Shown here: one piece after another, positions 1 through 10,137 of the stretch
How the letters are laid out: each line of letters starts with the position of its first letter
How positions within the stretch are numbered: position 1 is the first letter of the stretch
Origin: Sporobolomyces roseus
Lineage: Eukaryota > Basidiomycota > Microbotryomycetes > Sporidiobolales > Sporidiobolaceae
NCBI GenBank assembly: GCA_016617785.1
Contig: JADILM010000009.1
Coordinates: forward strand, 930,001-994,000
Direction: 5' to 3'
DNA length: 64,000 nt
Program-made: the position numbers and the translations under genes
Notes under the pieces: model-generated
The model's database searches: none
Told to the model about the DNA's origin: nothing
Seen by the model: the letters and a program-made list of their open reading frames with translations, nothing else

Positions 1-1016
1 TTATGTGTGATGAAAGTGAGAGCAGCGCACCGAATTAGTCTGAGGGCTGCAAATTTCGTCGGTTCAGGATTCTGAGGCTTGTACGTGAATTCTCGGAGAT
101 CTTCACCGCACGAGTCAAAGAAATCGACGAGATTGTCTCCTGTGATGGTTGAGGTGACCCATACTTTGAGATTCTTGAGAGTGCGATTCGCGATTGATTT
201 TGAACAGAACCATTTGAGGGTCGCGTAGGAAAGGGTCGCAAAGTCGAGAGAGAAAGTCGTGAGGTGTTGAAGCGGGCATTCGGTCGTCGATTCGGGATCG
301 ACGACAGTGGCGTGAGAGATAGTGAGCGAAGTAAGGGAAGCGGGAAGCGATTGTAAAGTCGAGAGGATGTGAGACGCCGTGAGCACCTGAACACCAGGTT
401 GCAAGTCTTCGTCGTCTTCCGAGTCGTACTCTTCGTAACGACCGACTCCCCACGCATGGAAAGTAGGAGCGAGTCGGATCGATTTGAGAGTAGCCGGATA
501 AGTTGCGAAAGGTTTGCGACCATCTGCGAGTGGAGCGAACGCTGATACGGGAGAGTCGAGTTCGACGAGACTAGGTGCTTGACGAATGATGTCGTCCAAA
601 GATAGATCTGAGAAGACGTCTCGTTGCGAGAGAGCAGCATCCGAAATCGCTGAATTCGAGACGAAGCGATAGTCAACATTCTCAGCTAGTGAATACTGCG
701 AGAATGAACTCACTGAGTGTACGAATAGACTGTCCTAAGCGATCGAAGAAAGAAGTTTGAAGCGTTTCACTCAATTTTTGACCAGTCAAAGGTTTCTTAA
801 TGTTGACATGACGATATAGCAAGCGTCTACAGATGTAAGGGCTCTATCAGTGATACCTCTGGGGTTCTATAGAGGGTTAGAGGCTCACTTGACGATTTTG
901 GCCCACTGATTCGAAACTAGCAACAAGCGAAGGAGACTGCGTCTGTCTGCAGCTGGATTGACGTCTTGTGTAGCGCTGATAATCTGCTCCAACACCTCGG
1001 GTGGAAAGCTGATCAT
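1..1016 (-). CDS. F-box-like protein, C-terminus cut by window edge
   Basis: The N-terminus (MISFPPEVLEQII, then LLVSNQWAKIV) reads like a degenerate F-box, the segment that binds Skp1 in SCF ubiquitin ligases. It is followed by leucine-rich repeat-like text, with pieces such as LPASLTSLTISH and TLKNLKVWVTST. I chose the ATG at 1016 because the F-box begins there; the frame stays open upstream to 1208, but that text looks non-coding. Introns inferred on the minus strand: donor just after the AAG at about 890 with acceptor near 832, and a very short one near 710-680. Two longer open frames in this stretch (35-679 and 115-453) are shadows of the true frame, which contains an acidic YEEYDSEDDED segment. 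The gene runs off the left end, so about 300 residues are visible. The fold assignment comes from pattern only; the partner substrate is unknown. Confidence 0.68.
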
Positions 1017-1260
1017 GATTTGTCGAGATGAGGGTGAATTGGAAGAAGACAAGGAGAAGAAGTTTGCTCGAACAAGGGTTTCGCAAACCAAGTCAATTCT
1101 ATTGCTCGCCTTCATTTGCGCTAGAATATTTTCCGAAGTGTTTTGGAAAGACCCAGCGACGGGAGAGACTATCAAATCGCTTTCCAACGACGCTCGCGGG
1201 AGATGCATTTCGAAATCATGAGATTCCCTCCTCTCATCTCGAAAAGCTAGAACTCCAGGT

Positions 1261-2507
1261 TCATCGACGTTGCAAGCCTATTCTTGATGTTACTCCTGAG
1301 GTCACGCTTCCCCAGACCACCGCGTAATGATCCAACACCAGGTTCAGTTCCTCTACTTCGTCAATCTGTTCAATCTTGTTGACTCTGTCAAGATCACTTC
1401 GACATTGTCAGCACAGGTCAGCATCATGAAGACGATAGACCGAGTGAGCTTACCTCTCTAGCTCATCACTCGGAACGATCGACTCTCGAATCTGTTTGAT
1501 CGACATCGCTTCGTTCGAGCCTGCGAATCCAGCATCTTTCAGCCGCGAAGTCAGAGAAGCGAGATCTGGCGTAGAGTCCGCTCCAGGTAAGGTCAGACCT
1601 CGCATCTGTCATTACACACGAGTATCAGCAAACTGTGCGAAACAGAAAGGGAACCAACGAAACACTCACAGCTAGATTTCGTTTCATGACTTGACCGAAG
1701 CTATCGTCTAATCCGAAAGGGTCATAGGAGATGACACAGCCATTCTTGAACGTTGAGGAGAAGAAGGACAAGAGTTCGTTCGTTTTGGTCGGAGGAAGAT
1801 AGACGAGAACGCATTCGAGGAGAAGAAGAGTCGGAAGTGAGGGATCTAGAAGCGGCGGTGTAGATGGAGAGGATACTGAGGCAGAGAGTAGGGCGGTTGA
1901 GAGGGGTTCAAGATTGCGCAAGTCGCCAGGAAGGAGAGCGTAGAGAGGAGAAGATAATCCTGCTCCTCCTTGTTCTGCGACAAAACTTGGGGTCAGTCGT
2001 CGCCAAAACGAGAGAGAAGGAAGACAGCGTACCTATCTTGACCTCTCCACCGAGTGCACCTTTCAATTCAACCTTCGTTGCGATAGTTCTCGCTTTCGAA
2101 CTCGTCGCTTCAGGAAAATCGACCTCCACCCATTTCCTCACTGGCCAACTCTCCTCCCCCTCTCGATCACTCCATCGTTTCCTCATTCTCCAAAACCTCG
2201 TATCCGTTCCAGCTCCCAGACTCAACACTTGAACCTGTCCTCCCTCACTTTCCGGCTTCTCTGAGCGTAAGAATTGATCGACTAGCTCATCTACCGCCCA
2301 CGTTCGAGCATGTGTACCGATATTGATCAATGGAGGCCTTCTTTCGGTCGATCTACGTTGTGCTGGAGTCAGGAAGAGAGGAGCGAATGAATCGACGAGG
2401 TAACCTTGTTTCGCTGCGGAAACGCGTGAGAGTAGAGCGTCCGAGTCGGTGGATCGTACTGCTGAATCTTCTGTAGGTGGGGCAGTCGAGCGTGAAGGTG
2501 GAAACAT
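1261..2507 (-). CDS. PPM1: Leucine carboxyl methyltransferase 1 (PP2A methyltransferase)
   Basis: The enzyme transfers a methyl group from S-adenosylmethionine to the C-terminal leucine carboxylate of the protein phosphatase 2A catalytic subunit, which controls holoenzyme assembly in the cytosol. Seen directly: an SAM-binding motif LSLGAGTDTRFWR in the first third, WVEVDFPEA shortly after, LLPGDLRNLE, the strand LLLLECVLVYLPP, then DPFGLDDSFGQVM and a C-terminal LNLVLDHYAVVWG. All are in the order known for LCMT1. Four exons are inferred; donors lie near 2030, 1670 and 1455, and acceptors near 1990, 1606 and 1391. The spliced protein is about 357 residues, slightly longer than the budding yeast Ppm1. 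The start is the first ATG of the long open exon. The gap to the next upstream gene (+, 2766) is 258 bases, so the two share a divergent promoter. Confidence 0.92.
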
Positions 2508-2622
2508 GCTGGAAATTGAAGTTGAGGGAAAAATGAGATCCTCTTTTTCTGCTCCTACACCTCATTCGGCTACATCAATACACTACTCGAGCTCACTGAA
2601 GACACCTTCAGAGTATCACAGA

Positions 2623-2666
2623 AGCGCGCAAACCATTTGAGCGACTGTTCTCGCTTCTTCTCACCT
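2623..2666 (+). promoter_or_regulatory. Leader block shared with the tandem paralog
   Basis: Forty-one of 44 bases match the block at 4681-4724, starting with AGCGCGCAAA and including GACTGTTCTCGCTTCTTCTC. It lies 100 bases before the ATG at 2766. The sequence between block and ATG ends in a branch-like GCTGAC, a pyrimidine-poor spacer and CTGTAG directly abutting the ATG, so an intron in the leader is likely (inference). Confidence 0.6.
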
Positions 2667-2765
2667 CATTGTCGAGTTTGATCTTGCAATCGATATTCGA
2701 GGTTCGTTCTTACTCCTTCCTTACTCCTTGCGCATTGTGCTGACTACAAAAAATCTACACTGTAG

Positions 2766-4258
2766 ATGGATCGCTTACCGAACGAGACCCTATCTCGGAT
2801 CGTTCAGATGTGTGAATTTCAAGACGAAAGGTTCAGAAATCGGATGAAGGACCTCGACCGACTCGACCGTCACGAAGAGCTCGAGTCCAACTGGAAGGGC
2901 ATAAAATCCTCTGTCGGAGCGCTATCGCAGGCTTCGAAAAGGATCCGAGCGATTTGTTGTCCATCGTTGTTCTCGGTTCGTAACATGCTTTGTCCGCCCG
3001 GCAGCCTCTGCTAACGCTGTCCCACGAGAAGTAGACCGTCACGTCCCGATCCGCCAAGTCGCGACATTTTCGCCAAAGAATTGCTCCTCTTCACGGGCGT
3101 CACGTCAAAACCGTCAAAATCCACTGGTTGGAATCATCGCTTGATACCGACGGCCAGATGCTCGATCTCCACACCGAACTCCTCATCCTCTCCTGCGCCT
3201 TTCCTCAACTCCGCAAGCTTTCAATCTCCTTCCCAGTACTTCAGTTATTCTGTAACTCAGCAGCGCCTGAGTTTCGAGCCTGGTTGAATGGTATGGAGGA
3301 GGCGCCAGTAGCGATCAGGACACTCCTCCTCCGTATTCAGGAACTCGTCATCGAGGAACTCGACGAAACACACTTCATTTCCTCATTTCTTCAAGTTGTC
3401 GGCTCCCAGATCACCTCTCTCACCTTCTCTCGATGCGATCTCGAAGGCATGTCGGCAGCTCGCGAGCAGAAGCTACGCGACAGATTAGGAAGTCTTGTCA
3501 ACATCAGATCGTTTAGTATCGATCGTTCCGTCGGCCTTGCCGACATCCTGAACCAAACCTCCTCTGGTCCAATCTGGCGACTCCGTTCCCTCTCCCTCAC
3601 CTTCATGACCGAGTTGACACCGGCAGAAGTCGATATGATCGCTTCCTACAAGGACACCCTGGAGGATCTCACCGTCGGCACTGATGAAGACCAGCAGGAT
3701 TACGAACCGGAAGCGCATCTCTTCTCTTCGCCCTTCCTTCCTCTATGTACTCTCCAGATCACGGGCACCACTGCACGATACCTTCTCACACACACATCTA
3801 CCACTCCGAATCTTCGAAACCTCACCATCATCGGCGAATACCATGTAGGACACGAATTGATCTTCGAGCCATTTCGGGAATACCTCAGTCGCATCTCGTC
3901 CCTCCGAACGCTCGACATCTCAATCGATCCCATCAGTCCCGCTCCCCTCTGTAACTCCCAAGAAACCTTCGACATACTCCAACGACTCGGAACCCTAGTC
4001 AACGTCAACCACGTCTTTCGCACCCCTTTCGACCCGTTCCTTCCGTCCCCGAACGACGAAGTTTACATGTCTGAGGACCCAACTAGCGTGGGTGCAGCTA
4101 GATACGTACGGCGTAGGGTGGAACCGGTGAAAGAAACGTTGGAATTCGCGAGATGTCATTTAGAAGGGCTTGTTCGGATGAATGACATTGGAGGGATGTT
4201 GCGACTGATGGATGCACTTCGACCCTTGAGGATGTTGAAGTACTTTCAGGAAGATTAA
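2766..4258 (+). CDS. F-box-like/LRR-type protein, first copy of a tandem pair
   Basis: Join of 2766-2975 and 3035-4258, giving 477 residues. The N-terminal segment MDRLPNETLSRIVQMC resembles an F-box helix, and WLPSL-type hydrophobic spacing follows up to the single intron. The rest is built from leucine-rich repeat-like units (LRKLSISFP, ITSLTFSRCDLEG, LRSLSLTF). It ends in a helical segment with LEGLVRMNDIGGMLRLM. The next gene downstream (4808-6301) has the same length, the same phase-0 intron after a TCG codon, and matching ends (for example IRPLAMLKDFEED against LRPLRMLKYFQED), so the two are tandem duplicates. The probable role is substrate recognition in a Skp1-cullin-F-box ligase, inferred only from the N-terminus. 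The F-box is divergent and could be missed by profile searches. Confidence 0.78.
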
Positions 4259-4807
4259 GTCAGGAAGGAAGGAAGCTTTGAGTAGAGAACACCGGAAGAA
4301 GATGAAGATTGCACTTGCGAACGGTCGATTTTGGATTTATGATTCGATCTCCTCACGCATACGCCCCAAATTGTGACTGTGCGAACAGAACATAGCACCG
4401 GTGTGTCGTACAACAGAGATTGGACGGATTCAATTTCGACTTCGCAGAATATTAGGAAAACGGAACTGAATTTCTCTGTACGCTAAGAGAAGTCGTGCAA
4501 TCTTCCGATCGCATCATCACACACAAGTCGCTTTGTTAGAGACGACCGAAAGGAGAGAGAAGTTGTCAGCGAGAAGTTGGAATTTGCGAATTCAATTTCC
4601 TCCTTTCCAGTCTCACGCCTCACTCGAATTCAATCTCCCATCGCTCAGCTCCATCAGCAGAATCGAAAACATCTCCTACAAGCGCGCAAATCATTCGAGC
4701 GACTGTTCTCGCTTCTTCTCATCTGCTTTCAGGGACTCATCTCAAATGTGCGTTCTCCCCTCTCACCTTGGCTGTACCGCTACTGATTGAGTATGAGGTA
4801 ACAATAG
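4259..4807. other. Intergenic between the tandem F-box-like genes
   Basis: About 550 bases with no convincing coding frame. The first part is the 3' region of the upstream gene; the last part is the promoter and leader of the second copy, including the conserved block at 4681-4724. Open frames at 4533-4790 and 4577-4786 overlap this leader and look non-coding. Confidence 0.6.
4681..4724 (+). promoter_or_regulatory. Leader block shared with the tandem paralog
   Basis: This is the counterpart of 2623-2666 (41 of 44 bases identical), 84 bases before the ATG at 4808. As in the first copy, the ATG is directly preceded by a possible intron acceptor (AACAATAG), with ACTGAT as a candidate branch site. 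A donor such as GTGCGTTC near 4748 would make a leader intron of about 60 bases. Conservation outside the coding sequence suggests either a young duplication or a kept promoter or leader function. Confidence 0.6.
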
Positions 4808-6301
4808 ATGGCGCGAACATCCACATGGAGTCTCCTCAAACTTCCAAACGAAATCCTCGCTCGAATCTGCCGAATGTGTGAAGATCAAGACAAGCGATTC
4901 ACAGAACGAATGGAGAGACTGGAAACGCTAGAGCATGAGGACGAGATCACAAGTCCCTGGTTATCTCTCCCGCGAAGCCTGTCCGCTTTCTCGCAAACCT
5001 GCAAGCTGGTCAGGTCATTTTGTTGCCCACTACTCTTCTCGGTTAGTCCACTCGATAGATCGGTGTTGTTCTTCATCGCTGACCTCTGAATGTATCAATA
5101 GCACGTCAACAATCGTCGAGCTTCTTCACCAACTTTCCGTCGTCGAATCGCCCTCGTTCATTCCGCTCATATCCAAACCGTTGAACTCAGCGACGTGGAG
5201 TATACTGGATTCGATCTGGTTGACTTCATTGTCATTGCTTCAAACTTCTCAAATCTGCGGAGACTCGAAGTCTGCAACAATGCGCTCGACAAGCTGGCTT
5301 CGCGATCCGAGCCCTCGGAGCCTTCGAACTTCCTCGTCTGGCTCAAGAATTCCGACGAAGCTGCCGTAGCCCTCAGAATTGTTCTCAGCCGTGTTTGGAC
5401 CCTCAAGCTCTCCATGGTCTGGAGTTGCGACCGGGTAGCGGCTCTGTTGTCCGTCGTCGGTCGCCAACTCAATTCCCTCACCCTCAGGCATTGTCCGGAC
5501 GGTGAAAATCAAGATGGCCGACATCTCCTCTTTGATCGTTTACGTGGGCTCAACCTACGCCATCTCGACGTCGATATGCAATTTCTCGTCGGCTTCGGAG
5601 AAAGGTTAGATCGGCCGATTTGGCCGCTCGAATCCCTCACTCTCAGGACGTCTATCGAGCTTGAACAAGCCGCAGTTGACTTCATGTCGCTCTTTGCGCC
5701 CACCTTAACAAGACTCGAGATTCTCTCCGGTGAGGACGAGGAGGACGAGATCGAAGAACCTGTCCGTATCCTATCCTCCCCTTGCCCATTCCTTCAGTAT
5801 CTCTCCATCAGCGGCGCAACAAACGCTTTCCTCCTCACCCCTCCATCGTTTATGCCTGCTTTGCGACGCCTTTCGATCAGGTCGCAGGCCGAGATGGTTC
5901 CTGAAATGGCGAACCACCTAGAAGCCCGCTTGACCTCCCTTCCAACTCTACAATCCGTCGAGGTCGGTATCAACTTCTACGACCTCCCCTATCTTCCCTA
6001 CAAGCTCAGCAAAACTGTCGATCATGCCCTCGCTCGAATTCCACTAGTCGTCAATCGCGCCAAGTTCAACCCCATCATACTCTCATCGGAGGAGGTACTC
6101 AATCAGAACTCTCTTATCTCCGACTCTGACGATACTGCACCGAGATTCATCAGGAGGAGGAGGCAGCTCGTTCGACAAGTTCTGAATTTCGCACTCAATC
6201 TCGAGGAGAGAATCGCAAGGACGGATGATAAGCGAGGGATGGAACGGTTGATCGAGTGTATTAGGCCATTAGCAATGCTGAAGGACTTTGAGGAGGATTA
6301 G
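4808..6301 (+). CDS. F-box-like/LRR-type protein, second copy of a tandem pair
   Basis: Join of 4808-5041 and 5102-6301, giving 477 residues, the same as its upstream neighbour. The N-terminus WSLLKLPNEILARICRMCED is a better F-box-like segment than that of the first copy. LRR-like units follow (NLRRLEVCNNALDK, LNSLTLRHCPDGE, LRHLDVDMQFL, LESLTLRTSIEL), then an acidic stretch GEDEEDEIEEP near residue 270 that has an equivalent (GTDEDQQDYEPE) in the first copy. The intron sits at the same codon in both. The most likely role is an adaptor that presents a substrate to a cullin ligase, inferred from the F-box-like segment. No transmembrane or secretion signal is visible. Confidence 0.8.
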
Positions 6302-7880
6302 TTTGACGGGAATGGTAGCTCCAGTGTGGGAAAATGATGTCGAAGGAAAAAGGTGAGTTGTCGAAATCTTCCTTACCCTCTTCGTTTCATGCGCTGACAT
6401 GGATGGCATCGATCACTCGTCTCTACAGGGATTCACGAGACAGGAATGGCTCAACAGTTTGGATATCTCGACCTTGCAATTACGGTTCAAACAATCTTCG
6501 GTGCTCTTTTCGCGCCTCGTTACTCTTCCGTAGCTTCTGCCTCGCGGGTTCATACGTCAGCTACAGACTTCGAGCTCGTCGGCACTACGCCCGTGGACCA
6601 CGACCTCTTCTAGTGTCGCTTTTACCGAATTTTGCCTCAATTTCTCCGAAGGGTCGTTTTCGATTTCTCGCTTTGAGCTTACGACTCGTCGAGTTCAGGC
6701 GTTGCTGTGACTCTTTTGTCTGTCGTCTCCGACTCGGTGCTTCAGGCCTTCCACACAACGCCTGTGCGTTTCGTTACTCCTCGACCTCTTCTCTCACTCG
6801 CAGATTCGCATTTTCGACGGATCCGCTAGCGCTATCCCCCACTCTCTCCGCTCTCCCTCGTTCGACACGATTTCTACCGTTGGAGTACACTATCTTTTCG
6901 ACCTTGGCTCTTCAAGGCTGCGAAACGACGAGCGGCGCTCTCCGAAGGAGGTGTTTCGGAGAACAAAGTCTTTTCTTCTTCGGTAATCTTTTGTCTAATC
7001 TTATATTTCGTTAGTCTAGACTTGATACTAACGAAGAGTTGGCTGTGCACGATAGGCTACTGTACAGTAATAATCCGAATAATCCGTCGTTTAACGGGAA
7101 ATGCCGACTTCCTCGCTTCCTCCCTTGTTGATTTCCTGCAAAGTTGGCCAATCCTGCTGCAGACGATATCGTGGCATTTTCGGGCGGAGTCTGCAGCCTG
7201 CCAGTTGAAGCCGGCGACATTGCAATCGCCTCTCCTCACGGTTTCGCAACCGTGCAGACGAATTTTGAACTTTTCAAAGTTGATCGCATCCGAGGGTTTC
7301 GCTATTGAGACAGTGAGAGCTCGCAGGACCGTTGAATGTCGTCTGACCTGAAGACGGAAACAGATCTACATTGGGGATTAGCGGGAAAGGCGGGAAGATC
7401 ATGACGAGCGAGAAGTTGAGAAGATGGAGAGGGAAATGAAAAAAAAAGGAGTAGAGACAAGCGGAGAGCAGCGTGGTTTGACGGCTGGGCTTCACAACGG
7501 CGACGATGCGAGAAACAGAAGCGAAGAGAGCGAAGTAGTCGCAGCAGCGTTCCATTGCCCTCGAATAGTGATTGACTACGAAGGAACAGGTCATTGCAAA
7601 GAGTCGTGTGGGAGGAAGAAGAAGATTCGCAAAACAGGAGGCAATCGAGGCACAGTTTTTACCCCGCAAAAATTTGAAGGGTCCAACTCCGACTCTGAGG
7701 GCTTCTTGCATTCACTCTAGCCTCAACCTCATTCGCTACTCTCCAACTCACTCTCATCGTAGAGATGCGCTGCTAGATTCCAACGACAACAATCATCCAG
7801 TAAATCAATCACATCAAAGTCAGCTCTCAACGTAGCCAACTTATTTCCCATCACTTTCTCTCCCCCCTAAACCCGAAAAC
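6302..7880. other. Gene-poor stretch of about 1.6 kb
   Basis: No gene could be supported here. A 226-codon frame at 6334-7014 is rich in Arg, Ser and Leu, with no recognisable motif. A 55-codon frame at 6446-6613 starting MAQQFGYLDLAIT has more protein-like composition but no support beyond that. A perfect 7-base dyad with a TCGC loop, CACGGTT and AACCGTG, lies at 7237-7254. The last few hundred bases should hold the promoter of the FYVE gene. Confidence 0.5.
7237..7254. repeat. Short perfect inverted repeat (7-base arms)
   Basis: CACGGTT-TCGC-AACCGTG forms a hairpin or a dyad-type binding site in a region without genes. Its function is unknown. Confidence 0.5.
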
Positions 7881-9440
7881 ATGTCTACCTCTCGTAACGC
7901 CAATCAAGGCTCCACCAGCGTACAATTACACTTCAAGGAACGCTCTTGCGGTGCCAGGCCTCTCTGTAAGTATCTACACTAACTTGTTGTTTGAGAGGGA
8001 TGGGAAATTAACGCAACTTGATTCGTGAAATCAACAGATCGACCTGCTGCACTCCGTCGCAACGGTGAGCCCTTTCAGTTTTTGGTTCATATCATACTCG
8101 TACTCACTCTAGTCCATACGAACAGATTCACGCTCGTCAAACTCGCGTATTCGTCCTTCTCCGCCTCAATCACCTTCTCTCGCCGCTCAAGAGACGAAAT
8201 CGACATGGTTAGGCTCGCTTTCGTCTCCTTGGTCACCAGTAGCTCCCGACGCACTCAAGGAGCTCACTTTCTCCGACGTCAAAGGTAGAATGCTACCAAA
8301 GAGCGAATGGAAGGTTAGTTTATTTTTCTCCTTTCCCATGTCCGAAAGTCTCAGGTCTCTGATCATTTTCTTCCTCTCTTGAACAGCCCGACGACGCTGC
8401 TCAGTCATGCGCTGATCAAGACTGTCACCTCCGCTTCGACTTGTTGAATCGTCGACACCACTGCAGGTTAGTCTCTTTCGGTTAAAAAGGCACTTCTCTC
8501 GGTGAAATTCAATCGACGAGTTGCATGCATGTACTAACCTACACTTTCCATTCGCAGAGCTTGCGGCGACGTCTTCTGCGCTACTCACTCGTCAAGAGCG
8601 ACTTTCCTATGGCCGACTTCAGAAGAGGAGCAGATGCCTCAAGGTTTTACGCCTAGAGGAACTCCCCGAGGCACTCCTCGTTCTTCAGCTCTCGACCTCC
8701 CTTCTCTCGCTTACTCTGTATCCCCTTCTTCTTCGAGTATCAGCACTTCCTCCTCTTCAACCGCAACTTCCTCTTCTGCGCCGACTTGCTCCCCTACTCC
8801 TCCTCAACAACCTTGCCTCCCAGCACCCGTTTCCGCACGAGTTTGTGATCGCTGTTACTTCAGCGCTCCGACTCCACTCCTCACTCCTCCCGCATCGAAC
8901 CACTCCGGATCCTTCTCCTTCCACAACGCCTTCTCTTCTGCGAACCCTCTAACCCTCCGCCAACCTAGATCTCGTCAACATTCCGCTTCCCGCACCTCCT
9001 CCCCCGCTCACTCACCACCTCATTCGTCTCTCGGTCGTTCCTCATCCGCTCGAGTTCGTTCAAGAACCGGAAGTGCAGCTTCCTTATCGACTGGTTCAGA
9101 AGGTGGTGCCGCTTCTTATTCTTCCCCTGCAACTTCCGTCGAAGTCCTCCCTACGATTCATTCGAACAAAGTTCCTCCACCTCATCGACGTGAACTCTCC
9201 CCGGCAACTTCGATTCGCGGTATGAAACCCATCATCGCTTTCCACCCTTCTCTCGACAAGTTCTCGAATTCACCCGATCACTCTTCGGACGAAGACGAAC
9301 ATGCGAGAAGACATGGAGGCGATTCGGATAGTGACGAGGACGAAGCGAAACATGAGCAAGTCATGAGGGATCGTAGGAGGTATAATCAAGAATTTGGAAG
9401 TGTTCAAGGAGGTCCCTGGCAGAGTTGGGCAACCTTCTAA
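7881..9440 (+). CDS. FYVE-type zinc finger protein with a long loop insertion
   Basis: Five exons: 7881-7965, 8038-8064, 8126-8313, 8387-8466 and 8558-9440, giving 420 residues. An FYVE zinc finger starts near residue 98. It shows the WxxD-type entry (WKPDDA), two Cys pairs, the basic RRHHCRACG patch that contacts phosphatidylinositol 3-phosphate, and a closing RVCDRCY. The domain normally targets proteins to endosomes or vacuoles. Two features stand out. The third metal pair is FCATH, Cys and His instead of Cys-Cys. About 60 Ser/Thr/Pro-rich residues are inserted before RVCDRCY. The C-terminal half is Ser-rich and probably disordered, with an acidic patch DSDEDEAKH and a tail ending QSWATF. 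The nearest described relatives are fungal FYVE proteins with an FCxxH variant; I cannot give an orthologue name. Confidence 0.85.
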
Positions 9441-10137
9441 AGGTGTATCTTTCTTTCTCTCTATATATTTCGTCGTCTATCTTTCTGTGTTGTGCGTTCA
9501 TCTCTATCTTTACCTTTCGTCTTCTGTTGCCTCTTTACCACTATTTTGGGTCCCACTCTTGCTTTTCTACTGTCCCTATTCTCCTTTACATACTTTCGTC
9601 GTAGTAGAATAGACTTGCCTCCTCCTTCCTTTGGTTTACGTATCTCCCTGACTCCACTAGACGCTGTTTATTTGAAACCCGGACTTTCTCATTCTCATCC
9701 TGTTCAGTTTTATCCGGTCTCGATGTCTCTTGCACACGTCTGCTGTTGACATCTCACTAATCCTTTCATCCTATCGGTCGCTCGCACCCTGAATTCGAAG
9801 AGTTAGAAAGAAGAGAATGTGCTTTTCGTTCTCGTTTCGCCGTCCGTTTCAGTTCCCATTTCCACTGCTTTCAGCCGCCGTGCTACCTCCATTGAAAGCT
9901 TCCGGGGCTGGTCATTCGATTCAGTACTATTACCTACTAACAGTCGAGTCTCTTCGAAGCTAAAACTTTGCGCGAGAATCTTGCGAGAATCGAAAGAAAT
10001 CCTCTCATAGCCTTCGCCTCCTCGAGGGTTCACTTTCTCGTGGCAGACAGACAGCACAGATAAAGACAATTCAAAACCCATCCGAACGTTGCAAGTAGAT
10101 CAAAGTTGTCTAATCTATCGTTCGTTCGTTCGTGAAT
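9441..10137. other. Convergent 3' region between FYVE gene and YTM1
   Basis: About 700 T-rich bases between two converging genes. They should hold both 3' untranslated regions and polyadenylation signals. No supported gene. Confidence 0.5.

Noticed and set aside
35..679. 214-codon minus frame at the left end
   Set aside because: Shadow of the real F-box-like frame, which reads LPASLTSLTISH and an acidic segment in a different phase.
6334..7014. 226-codon plus-strand frame
   Set aside because: Arg/Ser/Leu-rich text with no motif and no splice or codon support; probably a chance frame.
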